Of a DNA stretch of 64,000 nt, positions 35,232-44,296 are shown one piece after another. The notes below the pieces were generated by a model. That model saw only the letters and a list, made by a program, of their open reading frames with translations, made no database searches and was not told where the DNA came from. Within the stretch, counting starts at the first letter, position 1, and each line of letters starts with the position of its first letter. This DNA is from an uncultured Saprospiraceae bacterium. GTDB taxonomy: Bacteria; Bacteroidota; Bacteroidia; Chitinophagales; Saprospiraceae. A program made the translations under genes and the position numbers. Location: positions 175,194-239,193 of the forward strand of contig CALIAU010000012.1 of the NCBI GenBank assembly GCA_938045585.1, given 5' to 3'.

Positions 35232-36443
35232 ATGGTCATAGGAATGATTTTGGACAATGAGTTTACAGGTGATATGCGTGTTGAGAACGAAGTGATTTCC
35301 TTAATGCAGGCAGGTCATCAAGTTATCGTCCTATGTTTTAATTTTGGAAACAAAGCGGAGAAGGAAGAATTCCACGGAGCACAGATTGTACGTATTGCAA
35401 TAAATACCCAGTATAAAAATAAAATGAAGGGATTGACGAACACCTTCATTGACCCCTATACAAGATACTGGTCAAAGCAAATAGTCACCTTTGTAAAGAA
35501 ATATAAAATAGAGGTACTGCATGTGCATGACCTTTACCTATTAGGAGGAGCCTTTAAAGCTGTGGACAAATTAAAAAACAAAATACCCGTTGTCGCCGAT
35601 CTCCATGAAAATTATCCAGAAGCCTTAAAGTATTATAAGTTTAGTAATACCTTTCCAGGCAATGTACTTATCTCCATTCCTAAATGGGAGCGCACAGAAA
35701 AAAAGTGGGTTAATCGAGCTGACTATGTCATTACAGTAATCGAAGAAGCGGTTAACCGTTATGAGAACATGGGAATTGATAAAAATAAAATATCTGTAGT
35801 AGCTAACTATGTGAATTCAGATGAGTTTTTAAATGCAGAAATGAATACACAACTCATAGCCCGATTTAAAGACGATTTTGTTGTGTCTTATCTCGGAGGC
35901 TTTGATACCCATAGAGGTCTCGAATCCGTCATAAGGGCTGTTCCCCTCCTCACAAAAGCGATACCTAATTATAAATTGGTCCTCGTGGGTGCAGGAAGAA
36001 ATGAAAATGACTTGAAAGAATTAGCAGCTAGCCTTGGAGTAAGTACATCTATTTCCTTTGAAGGATGGCAAAAACCAAAGAACCTCCCTTCCTATATTAC
36101 AGCAAGTGATATATGCCTCATTCCACATTTAAAAACTGGGCATACAGATAATACAATACCGCACAAACTATTTCAATATATGCTCTTGGGCAAACCTGTC
36201 ATCTCGACAGACTGTGACCCTCTTGAACGTATTGTACAAGCCACACAGTCGGGACTCGTTTTCAGTTCGAACAATGAAAAGGAACTTGCACAATGTATTC
36301 TAAGTATTCATGGCGACAAGGATAAAGCAGAGCATATGGGTCAGAATGGAATTGCTGCAGTGAAAAATACCTATAACTGGGAAAATACTGCTAAGGCTCT
36401 CGTCCAACTGTATGCAGGTATTGCCACAAAAATGAGTGTCTAG
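35232..36443 (+). CDS. Glycosyltransferase family 4 protein
   Basis: This 403-residue enzyme has the GT-B fold with an N-terminal acceptor domain and a C-terminal GT4 domain: VVSYLGGFDTHRGLESVIRA, YKLVLVGAGRNENDLKELAA, FEGWQKPKNLPSYITASDIC and the E/DxF-type segment TDNTIPHKLFQYMLLGKPVI. It transfers a sugar from a nucleotide donor, most likely for surface polysaccharide. The end of the gene is followed by a truncated GC-rich repeat. Confidence 0.9.
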   Translation: MVIGMILDNEFTGDMRVENEVISLMQAGHQVIVLCFNFGNKAEKEEFHGAQIVRIAINTQYKNKMKGLTNTFIDPYTRYWSKQIVTFVKKYKIEVLHVHDLYLLGGAFKAVDKLKNKIPVVADLHENYPEALKYYKFSNTFPGNVLISIPKWERTEKKWVNRADYVITVIEEAVNRYENMGIDKNKISVVANYVNSDEFLNAEMNTQLIARFKDDFVVSYLGGFDTHRGLESVIRAVPLLTKAIPNYKLVLVGAGRNENDLKELAASLGVSTSISFEGWQKPKNLPSYITASDICLIPHLKTGHTDNTIPHKLFQYMLLGKPVISTDCDPLERIVQATQSGLVFSSNNEKELAQCILSIHGDKDKAEHMGQNGIAAVKNTYNWENTAKALVQLYAGIATKMSV

Positions 36444-36457
36444 TTTTCTAATTCTAT

Positions 36458-36522
36458 GGGCGATCCCTATATGGGTCAGGCTATCCAGGGGTTCCGCATG
36501 CCTTCCGAGGAACGCAGGCAGG
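36458..36522 (-). repeat. Truncated dispersed GC-rich element joined to a CCTGCCTGCG element
   Basis: GGGCGATCCC...GGGTCAGGCTATCC at 36458-36487 resembles one end of the element at 17549-17664. It runs into CCTTCCGAGGAACGCAGGCAGG (36501-36522), which matches the core of the palindromic element at 53770-53852. It begins 14 bp after the glycosyltransferase stop. Confidence 0.6.
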
Positions 36523-36596
36523 TCCATATCGCGGTTTTCTTTGGAGTTTGCTTGTAAGTTATTTATACTACCATTCCCCAGTTATTTAAGTGCAAC

Positions 36597-37622
36597 TTAT
36601 TTTATTTTAAAGGAGTCAAAAAACTGTATCATAGACGCATTGTTATCATTCTCTGGTGTCGTAGCTACACCTAAATTATATAGGATATTATTGATCAAAT
36701 AAATACGATACGTTAAAATGAGTTCCCCCTCAGCCAGATAAGATTTAAACTCCTTACCTACATGACTATTATACTTAATATTGTGAATAGAAATTAAGTC
36801 AGCATTCATGGCATTAATACTTCCGTTAATGGAAGAAATATAAAATTTATTCAAATCAAACGCATTTGATTCATTAATTACATGCGTTGGATACTCTGCT
36901 TCATTTGTCATATATAGACCATTGACATCGTCCACGACATCCTCTAACATCATTAAATGCATTGTGATCTTTCCCATTTCAGAATCTACAACACTCGTCG
37001 TATAACTAGGCTCACTAGGAAAATCCACTGTATAGCTTTGTTTATATTCTTTTGAACTTTTTACATATTTACCTTGAAATGAATTTGATAATTTGAAAGA
37101 GTCAAAAAACTCCTGAGAAAATGTATTATGATTTTTTCCTAATCGATTAATCACACCTATTTGAAATAAATAATTTTCGAAAATATAAACATGCATTCGA
37201 AAGTAAATATTGTTATTGGAATTTTTCCATCGAAACTCTTTTCCGAAATAATTATTTAATACAATTTCATTTGACGACAATAATTCAAACTCCTCATCAC
37301 TTAAAATTGGATTCTGTGTTGAATTAATAGTTGCATCCAAAAAAACAATTGAAGAATCTGAATGAATATAATTTGAAGGATACTCTTCAACAGCTATAAA
37401 ATACTTTGAATTCGGATGTTCTTCATCATCCACCTCTAAAGTCCAATTGTTACTTAATATCACCATATCATTTAAAATGGAGGAGTCTTTAGTGAATTCA
37501 GCTTGCTCATACCAATTTATGCTGTAATCCGACTCAGAAAGAAATAGCTTTTGTTTTTCTTGTGCAATCAGCAGAACTGAACACATAATAAAAATCAAAA
37601 TAAATAGAATTCTAAGTACCAT
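36597..37622 (-). CDS. Exported protein with two tandem repeats of an unknown domain
   Basis: The 341-residue product has a signal peptide (LFILIFIMCSVLLIAQ). I do not recognise a family. The two halves resemble each other: each has an early beta segment, a VGKEF or FGKEFRW strand, a hydrophobic strand pair (YIFENYLFQIGVINR; IYLINNILYNLGVATT), and ends in FFDSFKL or FFDSFKI. So it is a tandem duplication of a domain of about 160 residues. It is secreted or periplasmic. No neighbours on the same strand. Confidence 0.7.
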   Translation of the reverse strand: MVLRILFILIFIMCSVLLIAQEKQKLFLSESDYSINWYEQAEFTKDSSILNDMVILSNNWTLEVDDEEHPNSKYFIAVEEYPSNYIHSDSSIVFLDATINSTQNPILSDEEFELLSSNEIVLNNYFGKEFRWKNSNNNIYFRMHVYIFENYLFQIGVINRLGKNHNTFSQEFFDSFKLSNSFQGKYVKSSKEYKQSYTVDFPSEPSYTTSVVDSEMGKITMHLMMLEDVVDDVNGLYMTNEAEYPTHVINESNAFDLNKFYISSINGSINAMNADLISIHNIKYNSHVGKEFKSYLAEGELILTYRIYLINNILYNLGVATTPENDNNASMIQFFDSFKIK

Positions 37623-37957
37623 TTTTAAATTGTTAGTTGCTTGTATCGAATTTGTGTAATGTAATAATAAAATTTATTTAAATTAAGTCGCAAGTGATAT
37701 ACTCTTGTCGTATGTTGTACCTGAGATTGAGGACAAAGAAAAAATTAGATCTGCTTGCTCTTTCAATAGTCTTTAGATATAATTGTGCCCATCTTATAAG
37801 TATACATCTAATTATCTTATGAGAAATGCATTATCTCAAATATATGCACATAGTTAATTCATTCTAATAAAGCTCGGTATACAAGAGTTACGCAAGCCCA
37901 AAAAGCTATCAATTTAATTTAGCTTACATTTGCAGCTTTAAAATCTAAACAGAACTA
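37623..37957. other. Divergent intergenic region, AT-rich, no gene seen
   Basis: This 335-bp gap lies between the duplicated-domain gene (minus) and the DEAD-box gene (plus). It holds promoter sequences, including the -7 box TACATTTG at 37925-37932. I see no repeat, RNA gene or ORF in it. Confidence 0.6.
37925..37932 (+). promoter_or_regulatory. -7 box TACATTTG upstream of the DEAD-box helicase
   Basis: A perfect TAnnTTTG match, 25 bp before the TTG start at 37958. Confidence 0.65.
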
Positions 37958-39562
37958 TTGGAAGCATTTAAAAAATTAGGTCTATCAGAGGAGATCTTAA
38001 AAACTTTGGCAGAACTGGGTTTCGAAACACCAACAGAAATCCAGAAGCTCGCTATCCCGCGACTCTTGTCTGAACATAGAGATATGATCGGTCTTGCGCA
38101 AACGGGGACAGGAAAAACGGCTGCCTTTGGATTGCCTCTCCTCGAACACATCGATAGAGATAATAATGCTACCCAGGGTCTTATCCTTGCACCAACGCGA
38201 GAGCTAGGAAAACAGATTGCAGAACAGCTAGCCATCTTTAGTAAGTATCAGGATAAGTTAAACGTACTGCCTGTATATGGAGGTGCTGCAATATCAGGAC
38301 AGATACGGGCACTGAAAAAGCCACAGCATGTCATCATTGCTACTCCAGGAAGGCTTATAGATCTTATTAAAAGAAAGGCAGTCAAACTCTTTGAACTTAA
38401 GTTCTTGATATTAGATGAGGCGGATGAGATGCTGAACATGGGATTCAAGGATGAGTTAGATGAGATTTTACAATATACACCAGACGATAAATTGACCTGG
38501 TTGTTTTCTGCAACCATGCCTAGTACCATAAAGAAGATTGTCAAAAAATATATGGACGATCCAATTGACATTCGTGTCAATACCAAAAATGAGGTCAATA
38601 CAAATATCACACATCAATACATTGCAGTTAAGCAAGCGAACAAGACAGAAGCGCTTATCCGTTTCTTGGACATGAATGAAAACATGCGTGGAGTTGTTTT
38701 CTGTAGAACAAAACGTGACACGCAAAATCTTGCTGAAACCCTGCTCAAAAGAAATTATAAGGCGGATGCTTTACACGGTGACTTATCACAGGTACAAAGA
38801 GATCGTGTCATGGGACGCTTTAAGAAGAAAGAACTACATGTACTAATTGCAACAGATGTAGCAGCGCGTGGAATTGATGTAGATGACTTATCCCATGTAT
38901 TCCATTATACCCTACCTGATGATGCTGCCTACTACACACATAGAAGTGGAAGAACAGCAAGGGCTGGAAAAGATGGAATTTCTATCTCTTTTATTAATGG
39001 AAGAGAGGGCGGTAAAATAAGACGTCTAGAAAAACAACTGGGCATTACTATAGAAAAGATACTTGTTCCAGAAGCCTCTGCCATTGCGGATGTGCGCATC
39101 AGAAATTACTGCCAGCAACTGCTCAAGACTAAGGCTAAGAGTCTTAAAGGGACTCCTATTTATGAAATGGCCATGGAGGTTTTAGAAAAACTGAGTCGAG
39201 AAGATCTTATCTCTAAGCTGCTCAAGCAAGAACTAGACACATTAAATCTAGACTCTGATTCTGATTTAAATGACAAAAGTACTGGCGGTGGAAGAGAGTC
39301 CCGCGATAGAGGTCGTGGCGGAAGAGGCAGAGGTGGAAGAAGCGGCGGTCGATCTGGTGGCCGTGGTGGTAGATCTGGAGGTCGTGGTGGTTCTAGTAGA
39401 TCTGGAGGTCGTGGCGGCAAAAGAAGATCAGGCGGAAAATCTTCAGATTCTTCAGAGTCAGGTAGCAGAGGTAGAAGTGGCGGTAGAAGTGGCGGACGCG
39501 CAAAAGCAGATAAGGGAGCAGCAGGCAAAAACAAACGCGCCGGAAGAAAGAAGAAGAAATAA
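37958..39562 (+). CDS. DEAD-box ATP-dependent RNA helicase
   Basis: This 534-residue RNA helicase contains the Q motif (FETPTEIQKLAIP), motif I AQTGTGKTAAFGL, Ia PTRELGKQ, motif II DEAD (LDEADEML), motif III SAT (FSATMPS), and motif VI HRSGRTARAG. The last 100 residues are an Arg/Gly/Ser-rich RGG-type tail (RGGRGRGGRSGG pattern) ending in basic Lys residues, which would bind RNA and support cold adaptation or ribosome assembly. Translation starts at TTG; no ATG lies nearer to the conserved region. Confidence 0.95.
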   Translation: MEAFKKLGLSEEILKTLAELGFETPTEIQKLAIPRLLSEHRDMIGLAQTGTGKTAAFGLPLLEHIDRDNNATQGLILAPTRELGKQIAEQLAIFSKYQDKLNVLPVYGGAAISGQIRALKKPQHVIIATPGRLIDLIKRKAVKLFELKFLILDEADEMLNMGFKDELDEILQYTPDDKLTWLFSATMPSTIKKIVKKYMDDPIDIRVNTKNEVNTNITHQYIAVKQANKTEALIRFLDMNENMRGVVFCRTKRDTQNLAETLLKRNYKADALHGDLSQVQRDRVMGRFKKKELHVLIATDVAARGIDVDDLSHVFHYTLPDDAAYYTHRSGRTARAGKDGISISFINGREGGKIRRLEKQLGITIEKILVPEASAIADVRIRNYCQQLLKTKAKSLKGTPIYEMAMEVLEKLSREDLISKLLKQELDTLNLDSDSDLNDKSTGGGRESRDRGRGGRGRGGRSGGRSGGRGGRSGGRGGSSRSGGRGGKRRSGGKSSDSSESGSRGRSGGRSGGRAKADKGAAGKNKRAGRKKKK

Positions 39563-39652
39563 AGACTCTTGATAAAAGATGTTATCTATCCTTAAGTATC
39601 AATGGCTGTTTGTAACAAAATAGAATTTCATAAGTATTTGTTATTCCCAGTT

Positions 39653-40555
39653 CTATTCCCATGGAGGTTCTTCTTCCCAACCATCAGGAAAACCCATGAA
39701 CTTCATATCTACAATGTCCGAATATTCTTCAATTAGCTCAATTGTTTTTTCTTTGAATTTATTATTGGGATTAAATGAAAGCAATAATCTATCTATCAAT
39801 GCAATCATTCCGTAAACTGTTGTATTGAAATTACGAGGTAGTTGACCTTTAAATTGATATTTTTTTCTTGATGGTATTACTGGTTGGTCTGCAGTAATTC
39901 TTCTATTCCACAAACGACCATAATGCGCACATACGTTTCTTACATTATTTAAATAAATTAACCAAGATGTTAGAATTGAACTTGGCAATTCGAATGACTT
40001 AGCAATTGCCATTTTTTCTTTTCCATTTTTTAATCCTTTATACAGTTTTGCTAAATTCCCGAAGGTCAATGTTTCTAATGCCATATTTGATGGTGGATAG
40101 TCTTCACTCGTATATTTTGACTTAAATGACTTTAAGAATCTTTCTTTTGCTTTATGAAAGTTTTGACCAATTTCATTACAAATAATTTCATGAGTGTTCC
40201 TATCAACATATAAATCTTCTTTCCTATACCAAAAGAATCCATAACTAATACTAAATTCATTTGTCAGAGCTGCTCTTAACTTAACCTCAACTCTTTCTAA
40301 GTATGTCAAAAAGATTATTCTTAATTGTTGATCAAACTTCTAAAATCTAATAATGTGGTCGAATTCAGTACCTTCTTTGAAATCATGTGTCCCATCTTTT
40401 TTTTGCAAATGGAACATATACCCTGATAATCGAAAATAACCGATATTATTGAGATACTTTTTTGCCCGGACTTCATCATCTATTTTCAAGTCTCGCTTAT
40501 CTCTCAAGAGTGAGATTTGATTTTCGATACTAGTTGGTGGCTTTGCGTATTTCAT
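39653..40555 (-). pseudogene. Abi_2/AbiF-like HEPN protein gene interrupted by an amber codon
   Basis: One reading frame spans 300 codons except for TAG at 40342-40340. The intact paralogue at 62761-63705 has Tyr in the aligned place (AFRLYQFDSEFR versus HIIRF-stop-KFDQQLR), so a single TAT or TAC to TAG change explains it. The N-terminal part has KPPTSIENQISLLRDKRD and NNIGYFRLSGYMF. The C-terminal part keeps the HEPN-type RX4H motif RNVCAH in LNNVRNVCAHYGRLWN and ends MGFPDGWEEEPPW. Abi_2 proteins are abortive-infection toxins in several systems. The mutation should silence the toxin unless TAG is read through. Confidence 0.85.
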
Positions 40556-40562
40556 TTGAAGG

Positions 40563-40620
40563 CAAAAAGAAACCCCGCAAATTGCGCTTGAATCAGAGGC
40601 GTGCGAGGTATTGATAATTC
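40563..40620 (-). ncRNA. Structured 5' leader of the broken AbiF-like gene
   Basis: The predicted RNA starts in AATTATCAATACC just after the -7 box. A 7-bp stem forms between ACCTCGC (40609-40603) and GCGGGGT (40578-40572) around a 24-nt loop, and TTCTTTTTG follows. The start codon is 8 nt beyond. The layout matches the leader of the intact paralogue at 63720-63778, with compensatory base changes in the stem. It could act as an antitoxin RNA or an attenuator. Confidence 0.7.
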
Positions 40621-40627
40621 AAATATA
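40620..40627 (-). promoter_or_regulatory. -7 box TATATTTG of the AbiF-like leader RNA
   Basis: On the minus strand TTG is followed by 20 nt and then TATATTTG. The 13 bases after the box are identical to those of the second AbiF-like locus. Confidence 0.7.
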
Positions 40628-40922
40628 ATGTATTTAACCACATATAACAAGATTTAGTTCAATTATTTTAAACTGCTTTAAGTTGTAATGCCTTGATAAT
40701 CAACATCATACACCTAATATCCATGAAGAGAAATAAAACTATAGAGGATATAATACACCAGAAAAACAAGTTTCAAGCTCCAAATATTACACGGAATTTT
40801 AAATAACAAATCGCTCTGATTAAATAGATTTTTCTACTAATCTATATTTCACAGTATGACAGTTGTCAATCTTTTCTTGTCTTTTAATCTTAATTTAATG
40901 GAATAGAGGACTACCCTGCTAG
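40628..40922. other. AT-rich intergenic region, no gene seen
   Basis: Between the AbiF-like promoter and the end of the GHMP kinase gene there is about 295 bp of AT-rich DNA. I found no ORF, repeat or convincing hairpin in it. Confidence 0.55.
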
Positions 40923-41873
40923 TTAGAGAACAAACTCATCATAAGGGATACAAATCTTATGTCCCTTGTCGGCAAAGTACTCCTTAGTTTCTTCAGCCGA
41001 CTTTTCTGAAAGTACAAGAGCGAAATCACCACCCCAGGCTCCTAATGATTTTACACAATGCCAATAATCTTTGAAAAGTTTGTCTTTTACCTTAGGCATA
41101 TCCAGTGCCTTACTCATGATGTTTTCATGATCGTCTACAAGTTCAGCAAACTTTCCAAAGCTATTACATTGCAGGGTTGCATCTGTAATTCTTGAAATTT
41201 CAGTTGCTAGCTTTTTTCTACCCTTTACCTTTTTAAGATACTCTCTGACAGAAACGTTTGTATCCTGTTTGTTACCCAGGTAGACGAAGTATAACTTGTT
41301 CTTATAGGCAGGGTTAAAATTGATGTGCTTATAACTTACCTCATCGTCTTTTACCGAATATTGAATAGGTCCTTCTGCTCCTGCACAGGCAACATCATAA
41401 CCAGATCCTTCTGAAATTTTAAAATGCAACAAGAGTGGATTTACATCTGCCCATTGCGCAATTAAATAGGTAAGCGTTGAACTGGAGCCAAGTCCCCAAT
41501 CTTTATCAAATTCTAATTCTGTGGTAACACGAAACCCGTTCCATTTGGAGAGGAAATCTGAATTAAGGCGAACTGTGTTTTTTAGAATTTTTTGGAGGTA
41601 GTCACTGAGCTTTTGGTCAGTGGTTTTTACGGAAGAGAAATCGTATAAAGAAATTTGGGCTTCGAACCATTTTTCACCGTCGGCGTTAATGCTTTCCCAC
41701 ATCAGATCAGAACTCTTGATTTTCTTGACCTTCATTTTCTGACCGAACTGTGTAGGAAGTGCGATAGCCTTAGCACCATCTAAGACCCCATATTCTCCAG
41801 TCAGTAAAACTTTGCCGTGCCCGTAGTATTCGTTTACGATGATATATTCATTTATGGTAATGGGATTCGACAA
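40923..41873 (-). CDS. GHMP kinase (mevalonate-pathway-like)
   Basis: This 316-residue kinase shows the GHMP motifs GHGKVLLTGEYGVLDGAKAI near the N-terminus, the ATP loop DWGLGSSSTLTYLIAQWADV, and GYDVACAGAEGPIQY. The family includes mevalonate, phosphomevalonate and homoserine kinases. Carotenoid genes elsewhere in the window need isoprenoid precursors, but the exact substrate is not decided. No ATG is in frame near the conserved start. The TTG at 41873 lies inside a promoter-like TACTTTTG (41878-41871, minus), so the real initiation codon is uncertain. Confidence 0.85.
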   Translation of the reverse strand: MSNPITINEYIIVNEYYGHGKVLLTGEYGVLDGAKAIALPTQFGQKMKVKKIKSSDLMWESINADGEKWFEAQISLYDFSSVKTTDQKLSDYLQKILKNTVRLNSDFLSKWNGFRVTTELEFDKDWGLGSSSTLTYLIAQWADVNPLLLHFKISEGSGYDVACAGAEGPIQYSVKDDEVSYKHINFNPAYKNKLYFVYLGNKQDTNVSVREYLKKVKGRKKLATEISRITDATLQCNSFGKFAELVDDHENIMSKALDMPKVKDKLFKDYWHCVKSLGAWGGDFALVLSEKSAEETKEYFADKGHKICIPYDEFVL

Positions 41874-42016
41874 AAGTAATATTTAGTATATACATATATA
41901 TTAAAATCGCATATTATTTTTCAGATATTTTCAGCTAAGATTTAAATGGAATAAAACAGCGTACGAAAGTCCATTCCTCAGTTCTCAATCCGTGCGAAAA
42001 TTAATATGTGTATCAA

Positions 42017-42445
42017 CTAGTTAGATACATTGTCATAGACTTTAACCTCCTTAAAAAGGTATTCAAATTCTTTAACAAATTTTGTGTGGATAGGATCAAT
42101 TTGATACGCATCATGCCCTGCCACATCTTCAAACAGCGTAATCCACGCATAATCATAGCTATTGTCGACTACCTCTCTAGCTGTATCTGCTGGCGCACCC
42201 CAGTAAACTTCGACTATACTTTTTACCTTAGAAAGCTCATGCAAAGCCTGTTCAAATTTCTTTTTGTCAGCTTCTGTAGCATCGTCTATTAGGTAAAAAT
42301 AAACCGCATGAACAAAACCTACTTTAGGGTCTTCTTTTTGTTCGGATTTCATCTCCGCCTTTAGTGGAGTAGTTTGTTCTTGCGTTGCAGGTTTGCAGGC
42401 TAATGTAAAACAAAGCAATAGAAAAAGTATACTTAAGTGTTTCAT
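42017..42445 (-). CDS. Dabb (stress-responsive A/B barrel) lipoprotein
   Basis: This 142-residue protein has a lipoprotein signal (FLLLCFTLAC, Cys17), a charged linker, and a Dabb domain: VGFVHAVYFYLIDDATEADK, FEQALHELSKVKSIVEVYWG, SYDYAWITLFEDVAGHDAYQ and DPIHTKFVKEF. Dabb domains dimerise into an alpha/beta barrel and bind small molecules. It overlaps the end of the acyl-CoA ligase gene by 4 bp (42442-42445), so translation is coupled. Confidence 0.88.
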   Translation of the reverse strand: MKHLSILFLLLCFTLACKPATQEQTTPLKAEMKSEQKEDPKVGFVHAVYFYLIDDATEADKKKFEQALHELSKVKSIVEVYWGAPADTAREVVDNSYDYAWITLFEDVAGHDAYQIDPIHTKFVKEFEYLFKEVKVYDNVSN

Positions 42446-44094
42446 GCGTCTCTTAATTTTCTTCTTAATATTTTACCCACATTGGTTTTAGGGAGTTCTT
42501 TTAAAAATTCTACTTCTTTTGGCACCTTGTATCCTGTCAGATTTTCACGTGCATACTGTACCAATTCTTTTTCATCAAGAGACTTTTCTTTCTTCACCAC
42601 AAAAACCTTTACACATTCCCCAGATTTTTCATTAGGCACTCCTATCGCAGCCACTTCTAAAACTTTAGGATGCATAGCAATCACGTCTTCTATTTCATTG
42701 GGAAACACATTAAAACCGGATACTAAGATCATATCCTTTTTCCTATCCACAATTTTAAAAAATCCATCTTCAAGCATCATTGCCATATCCCCTGTACACA
42801 ACCAACCATCTGCAAAACTTTTAGCAGTTTCTTCCGGTCTATTATAATAGCCCTTCATAACCTGAGGACCCTTTACGCGCAACTCCCCTACCTCTCCAAC
42901 AGGCAAGACTTCATTTTTCTCATTGAAAATGGCAACGTCTGTGGACGGGATTGGCATACCGATAGTATTTACTTTTGCTGTCCCATCTATTGGGTTGACC
43001 GTAACAACAGGGGATGCCTCAGTCATACCATAACCCTCACTCAATACACAGCCAGTGATCTCCTTCCATTTTTCTGCAATGACTTGTTGAACAGCCATAC
43101 CTCCGCCTACGGTGACACGCAAATCTAAATCGAGTTCATTAAACTCCTTATTATTAATCAAAGCATTAAACAGGGTATTCACCCCTGTCATGGTTGTAAT
43201 TTTGTTTGTTTTAAATTCTTTGACTAATGACTTTATGTCACGTGGATTTGTTACCAGAACTGTCTTAGCTCCTAGTGACAACATAGAGAGACAATTCACT
43301 GTAAAGGCAAAGATGTGATACAAAGGAAGAGGGGACAAAACAACCTCTCCCGTTACGCGTAAGGAGCCTTCCATCCACGCTTTCGTTTGCAACATATTAG
43401 AGAGTAAGTTTCTATTCGTTAGCATTGCTCCTTTGGACACACCTGTGGTTCCACCCGTGTATTGCAATACAATCACATCTTCTAAATCCTGTGGTATTTT
43501 TTTCAAGGTAAACTTCGCTCCGGCTTTGAGCGCCTCTTTAAAACTGACGGTATTTGCAATTTCATATTTTGGAACAGCCCGTTTTACATTTTTTAATACA
43601 AAATTTATCATTCCACCCTTCATTCCTAGCATCTCTCCGATACTGGTGGTTATCACGACGTTGATATCTGTCTTATCAATTATTTTCTCCAGATTGGCTG
43701 CAAAATTATCAGCAATAACAATTGCTTTTGCATCACTATCTTTAAACTGATGCTCCATTTCTCTTGGTGTATATAAGGGATTTGTGTTTACTACTGTGAG
43801 TCCAGCTTTTAGTACACCAAAAAGAGCGATAGGATACTGCAATATATTAGGCATCATCAATGCAACCTTGTCTCCTTTTTCTAAGCCCCGAGATTGTAGG
43901 TAGGAAGCAAATTTAGTAGAGAGCTTATCAAGTTCTCCATAACTAATAGATTTTCCAAAATTCTGAAAGGCCTCATTTTTTTTAAACTTATTTAAAGCGT
44001 CTTCTATAAAGTCTACAAGTGAATTATGTTCTAGGTCTTTAATGTTAGCAGGTATACCTTTTGGATAATTTGCTAGCCAAGGACGAGTTTGCAT
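42442..44094 (-). CDS. Long-chain fatty-acid-CoA ligase (AMP-forming)
   Basis: From the ATG at 44094 this is 550 residues, starting MQTRPWLANYPKGIPANIKD. It has the AMP-binding signature LQYTGGTTGVSKGAMLTNRN, the motif GYGMTEASPVVTVNP, GWLCTGDMAMM with DRKKDMILVSGFNVFPNEIE, and the C-terminal catalytic Lys in LPKTNVGKILRRKL. It activates fatty acids to acyl-CoA through an acyl-adenylate, for degradation or lipid synthesis. The next gene (Dabb lipoprotein) overlaps its stop by 4 bp. A start at 44154 would add 20 residues without family similarity. Confidence 0.94.
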   Translation of the reverse strand: MQTRPWLANYPKGIPANIKDLEHNSLVDFIEDALNKFKKNEAFQNFGKSISYGELDKLSTKFASYLQSRGLEKGDKVALMMPNILQYPIALFGVLKAGLTVVNTNPLYTPREMEHQFKDSDAKAIVIADNFAANLEKIIDKTDINVVITTSIGEMLGMKGGMINFVLKNVKRAVPKYEIANTVSFKEALKAGAKFTLKKIPQDLEDVIVLQYTGGTTGVSKGAMLTNRNLLSNMLQTKAWMEGSLRVTGEVVLSPLPLYHIFAFTVNCLSMLSLGAKTVLVTNPRDIKSLVKEFKTNKITTMTGVNTLFNALINNKEFNELDLDLRVTVGGGMAVQQVIAEKWKEITGCVLSEGYGMTEASPVVTVNPIDGTAKVNTIGMPIPSTDVAIFNEKNEVLPVGEVGELRVKGPQVMKGYYNRPEETAKSFADGWLCTGDMAMMLEDGFFKIVDRKKDMILVSGFNVFPNEIEDVIAMHPKVLEVAAIGVPNEKSGECVKVFVVKKEKSLDEKELVQYARENLTGYKVPKEVEFLKELPKTNVGKILRRKLRDA

Positions 44095-44296
44095 ACGTAT
44101 TCGGATTTTTGATAAAAATAGTAATTTTTCTAAAAGGGTTCCCATTCGATTCATACTGATTAGATATCTATTCCACTCTACGCAAGCATGACCCCTTAAT
44201 GAAAGATCATCTACAGAGGAAACATTAATATAAATCGTCTGCAGGATACCATCTCATCATAATAAAATTACCGACCTTTGTTTTTAAATATATTCC

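Noticed and set aside
18828..40342. Two in-frame TAG codons as a sign of amber recoding or a suppressor
   Set aside because: TAG is the normal stop of several intact genes here (gluconokinase fusion, rpsA, tag, SIMPL, ArsR copy A), and the two interrupted sites would need different residues (Trp and Tyr).
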